Source of the DNA: Bradyrhizobiaceae bacterium
Lineage (GTDB): Bacteria; Pseudomonadota; Alphaproteobacteria; Rhizobiales; Xanthobacteraceae
Direction of reading: 5' to 3'
Length of the DNA stretch: 7,261 bases
Assembly (NCBI GenBank): GCA_016793685.1
Contig: JAEULX010000007.1
Coordinates: forward strand, 1-7,261
Of this stretch, positions 5,074-7,261 are shown in pieces; positions within the stretch are counted from its first letter, which is position 1; the number at the start of each line of letters is the position of its first letter. Both the position numbers and the translations under genes were made by a program. The notes beneath the pieces are model-generated. The model saw only the letters and a list, made by a program, of their open reading frames with translations, was not told where the DNA came from and did no database searches.

Positions 5074-6930
5074 ATGCACGCCACAATCAGCATCCCGTCA
5101 TATGTAAAGAGCCAACGGCTGAAGAACTGGGTCATGGACATGGCCGAGCTCTGCAAGCCGGACAGCATTCACTGGTGCGACGGCTCGCAGGCCGAATACG
5201 ATGCGATGTGCGAGGCGCTCGTCAAAGCCGGCACCTTCATCAAGCTCAATGCGGAGAAGCGCCCCGGGTGCTTCCTCGCCCGTTCCGACCCGAGCGATGT
5301 CGCGCGCGTCGAGGACCGCACCTATATCTGCAGCGTCAACAAGGAAGACGCAGGGCCCACCAACAACTGGATGGACCCGAAGGAAATGAAGGCGACCCTC
5401 GAGCCGTTGTTCAACGGCTGCATGGAGGGGCGCACGATGTACGTGATCCCCTTCTCGATGGGACCGATCGGATCGCCGATCTCCTATATCGGTTACGAGA
5501 TCACCGACTCGCCCTACGTCGTCGTCAACATGAAGATCATGACCCGCATGGGCCGTGCGGTTGACGAGGCGCTCGGCGACTCCGATGTGTTCGTGCCCTG
5601 CATGCACACGATCGGCGCGCCGCTCAAGCCCGGCCAGAAGGACATTTCCTGGCCCTGCAATCCGACGGTCAAGTACATCGTCCACTATCCCGAGGAACGG
5701 TCGATCTGGTCCTACGGTTCGGGCTACGGCGGCAACGCCCTGCTCGGCAAGAAGTGCCTCGCGCTGCGCATCGCCTCGGTGATCGGGCGCGACGAGGGCT
5801 GGATGGCCGAGCACATGCTCATCCTCGCCGTCACCGACCCCACCGGCAAGAAGACCTACGTCTCCGCCGCGTTCCCCAGCGCCTGCGGCAAGACGAACTT
5901 CGCGATGCTGATCCCGCCCAAGGAAATCCAGGGCTGGAAGGTCACGACCATCGGCGACGACATCGCCTGGCTGAAGCCGGGCAAGGACGGCCGCCTCTAC
6001 GCCATCAATCCGGAGGCCGGCTACTTCGGCGTCGCGCCGGGGACGAACCACAAGTCCAACCCCAACGCGATGATCTCGGCGGCGAAGAACACCATCTTCA
6101 CCAATGTCGCGCTCACCGACGACGGCGACATCTGGTGGGAAGGCATGGACGGCCCGCCGCCGGCGCATGCGATCGACTGGCAGGGGAAGGACTGGACCCC
6201 GGACTGCGGCCGCAAGGCGGCGCATCCCAACAGCCGCTTCACCGCGCCCGCCGGCCAGAATCCGGCGATCGATCCGGATTGGGAGAACCCGGCCGGCGTG
6301 CCGATCAGCGCCATGATCTTCGGCGGCCGGCGCTCGACCAATGTGCCGCTCGTCTATCAGCCGCTGAGCTGGGCCTTCGGCGTCTATGCCGGCGCCACCA
6401 TGGGCTCGGAAATGACGGCCGCCGCCTTCGGCAATATCGGCGAGGTCCGCCGCGACCCGATGGCGATGCTGCCGTTCACCGGCTACCACATGGCGAGCTA
6501 CTTCAATCACTGGCTCGACATGGGCCGGCGCGTCGGCATGCCGCCGCGCATCTTCTGCGTCAACTGGTTCCGCAAGGACAAGGACGGCAACTTCCTGTGG
6601 CCGGGCTTCGGCGACAACATGCGGGTGCTGAAGTGGATCGTCGAACGCGCCAACGGCACTGCGCGCGCGCTCGAAGGCCCGCTCGGCTACGTGCCGACCT
6701 ATGACGACCTCGACTGGCGCGGCCTCGACTTCACCCGCGAGCAGTTCCATGCGCTCATGGCCGTCGACAAGGCCGACTGGATGAAGGAGATGCTCGGTCA
6801 CGAGGAATTCTTCATCAAGCTGTTCGACCGCTTGCCGAAGGAACTCCTGTGCGTGCGCGACCTCCTGCTGTCGAGCCTGTGGCGGTCGCCCGATCACTGG
6901 GAACTGCCGGACTACGCGGTGAATAACTGA
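5074..6930 (+). CDS. pckA: Phosphoenolpyruvate carboxykinase (GTP), EC 4.1.1.32, 618 aa
   Basis: It converts oxaloacetate and GTP to phosphoenolpyruvate, CO2 and GDP, the entry step of gluconeogenesis from TCA-cycle intermediates, in the cytosol. The GTP-class signature FPSACGKTN (267-275) carries the reactive Cys271 and the P-loop Lys273/Thr274. Other landmarks, in order: SYGSGYGGNALLGKKC (213-228, with metal-ligand Lys227), AEHMLIL (His247), TTIGDDIAWL (kinase-2 Asp295/Asp296), the EAGYFGVAPGTN segment (314-325), FGGRR (416-420) and NWFRKDKDGNFLWPGFGDN (497-515). All expected catalytic residues are present, and the length fits the family (about 600-620). ATG 5074 has GGGGA 8 nt upstream and gives MHATISIPSYVKSQRLKNWV. 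It appears to be a single-gene unit, with a candidate promoter in the 154-bp gap after corA and a strong terminator at 6992. Many rhizobia use the unrelated-in-sequence ATP type instead, so this choice is notable. Confidence 0.97.
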   Translation: MHATISIPSYVKSQRLKNWVMDMAELCKPDSIHWCDGSQAEYDAMCEALVKAGTFIKLNAEKRPGCFLARSDPSDVARVEDRTYICSVNKEDAGPTNNWMDPKEMKATLEPLFNGCMEGRTMYVIPFSMGPIGSPISYIGYEITDSPYVVVNMKIMTRMGRAVDEALGDSDVFVPCMHTIGAPLKPGQKDISWPCNPTVKYIVHYPEERSIWSYGSGYGGNALLGKKCLALRIASVIGRDEGWMAEHMLILAVTDPTGKKTYVSAAFPSACGKTNFAMLIPPKEIQGWKVTTIGDDIAWLKPGKDGRLYAINPEAGYFGVAPGTNHKSNPNAMISAAKNTIFTNVALTDDGDIWWEGMDGPPPAHAIDWQGKDWTPDCGRKAAHPNSRFTAPAGQNPAIDPDWENPAGVPISAMIFGGRRSTNVPLVYQPLSWAFGVYAGATMGSEMTAAAFGNIGEVRRDPMAMLPFTGYHMASYFNHWLDMGRRVGMPPRIFCVNWFRKDKDGNFLWPGFGDNMRVLKWIVERANGTARALEGPLGYVPTYDDLDWRGLDFTREQFHALMAVDKADWMKEMLGHEEFFIKLFDRLPKELLCVRDLLLSSLWRSPDHWELPDYAVNN

Positions 6931-6942
6931 CGACCGCCGGCT

Positions 6943-6968
6943 CTCCCTCTCCCCCACGGGGGAGGGAG
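6943..6968 (+). terminator. C/G-tract hairpin right after pckA
   Basis: CTCCCT (6943-6948) plus CCCCC (6951-6955) pair with GGGGG (6958-6962) and AGGGAG (6963-6968), with a CT bulge and a very tight loop. The last C-G pairs may open to give a 4-nt loop. It begins 13 nt after the stop codon and has no T-tract. Similar CCCTCTCCCC/GGGGAGAGGG stems are familiar between genes in alphaproteobacteria, so it may be a dispersed element as well as a transcript end. Confidence 0.45.
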
Positions 6969-6991
6969 GTGCGCGGCCGCCGAACTTCCTG

Positions 6992-7022
6992 CTGGGCCGT
7001 ACGGCAACGTGCGGCCCAGTTT
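6992..7022 (+). terminator. Intrinsic terminator for pckA: 12-bp stem with GCAA tetraloop and TTT
   Basis: CTGGGCCGTACG (6992-7003) pairs with CGTGCGGCCCAG (7008-7019), all 12 positions with one G-U, around a GNRA-type GCAA tetraloop (7004-7007). TTT (7020-7022) follows. This is the best terminator-like structure in the window and is oriented to end pckA transcripts. The short T-run is the only weakness. Confidence 0.65.
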
Positions 7023-7078
7023 GCATATGCAGGAAAGCGTTCTCTCTCCGCCACCGGCGCGGCAGAGGGAAATCGCTT

Positions 7079-7160
7079 CGTCATCGCCGGGCCCGACCCG
7101 GCGGTCGCCGCATGCGCAGGACGATCCGTGCGGATTGCCGGGTCAGGCCCGGCAATGACG
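7079..7160. repeat. REP/BIME-like double palindrome (inverted pair of GCCGGG-N5-CCCGGC units)
   Basis: Two 28-bp arms, 7079-7106 and 7133-7160, are inverted copies matching at 24 of 28 positions and separated by 26 bp. Each arm is itself a hairpin: GCCGGG and CCCGGC around a 5-nt loop. The outer ends read CGTCAT and ATGACG. The CGTCATTGCCGGG pattern is one I remember as very common between genes in Bradyrhizobium and relatives. In such families, intergenic palindromes are thought to spread by REP-associated transposases and can protect mRNA 3' ends or terminate transcription. Here it lies between two convergent genes (pckA and the minus-strand dehydrogenase), the usual setting. Confidence 0.75.
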
Positions 7161-7227
7161 ACGCCCTTTGCTCCGATGCTGGGCGGCGTTCATTAGCGGG
7201 GTGAGGGCTGTCGTGCCCCCCGCCGCC

Positions 7228-7261
7228 CTACACGTGCTGGCCGCCGTTGATGTGGATTTCC
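7228..7261 (-). CDS. C-terminal end of a short-chain dehydrogenase/reductase (possibly acetoacetyl-CoA reductase), cut by window edge
   Basis: The minus strand reads EIHINGGQHV followed by TAG (7230-7228). The ending INGGQHV/INGGQHM is typical of the last strand of NAD(P)H-dependent SDR enzymes, and NGGQ-type ends are common in acetoacetyl-CoA reductase (PhbB) and 3-oxoacyl-ACP reductases. Only ten codons are inside the window, so the Rossmann motif and the Ser-Tyr-Lys catalytic residues cannot be seen and the substrate cannot be assigned. It is convergent with pckA. Confidence 0.6.
   Translation of the reverse strand, partial: EIHINGGQHV

Noticed and set aside
5098..7026. A 642-codon minus-strand open frame opposite pckA
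   Set aside because: It is the antisense shadow of pckA: rich in Arg, Ala, His and Val with no domain, and the plus strand has an intact, clearly recognised enzyme.

Overview
The window looks like an ordinary chromosomal stretch of a high-GC alphaproteobacterium, most likely order Hyphomicrobiales (Rhizobiales). This rests on gene content and base composition (prfB, a DUF1499 membrane protein, a YkuD lipoprotein, a divergent CorA, PEP carboxykinase) and on a palindromic intergenic repeat of a type I remember from Bradyrhizobium-like genomes. The genus cannot be fixed from the sequence alone. I see no phage, insertion sequence, CRISPR array, tRNA or rRNA, and no defence or biosynthetic cluster. 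I found no convincing new multi-gene system.

Layout: 1-403 (minus) is the 5' part of prfB (release factor 2), cut by the window edge, with a textbook +1 programmed frameshift at an internal UGA. Divergent from it, 558-1469 (plus) encodes a metallo-beta-lactamase-fold hydrolase with a C-terminal winged-helix region. Its 3' end overlaps by 16 bp the convergent DUF1499 membrane protein gene (1454-2311, minus). Upstream of that lies an L,D-transpeptidase lipoprotein gene (2454-3095, minus). A relatively AT-rich 431-bp gap (3096-3526) holds a near-palindromic site close to the transpeptidase gene. It also holds a foldable region directly before a 62-residue unknown protein gene (3527-3715, plus). 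A 238-bp gap rich in inverted repeats then leads to a CorA-type divalent metal transporter (3954-4919, plus). GTP-dependent PEP carboxykinase follows (5074-6930, plus). The last 330 bp hold two hairpins, the second a good intrinsic terminator, and a REP/BIME-like double palindrome. The final 34 bp are the last codons of a short-chain dehydrogenase on the minus strand.

The genes do not form one pathway. Those recognised cover translation termination with self-regulation by frameshifting (prfB), envelope maintenance (the transpeptidase and possibly the DUF1499 protein), metal uptake (corA) and gluconeogenesis (pckA). The points most worth checking are the two structured non-coding stretches (3371-3526 and 3733-3953), the prfB recoding site, and the use of a GTP-type rather than an ATP-type PEP carboxykinase.
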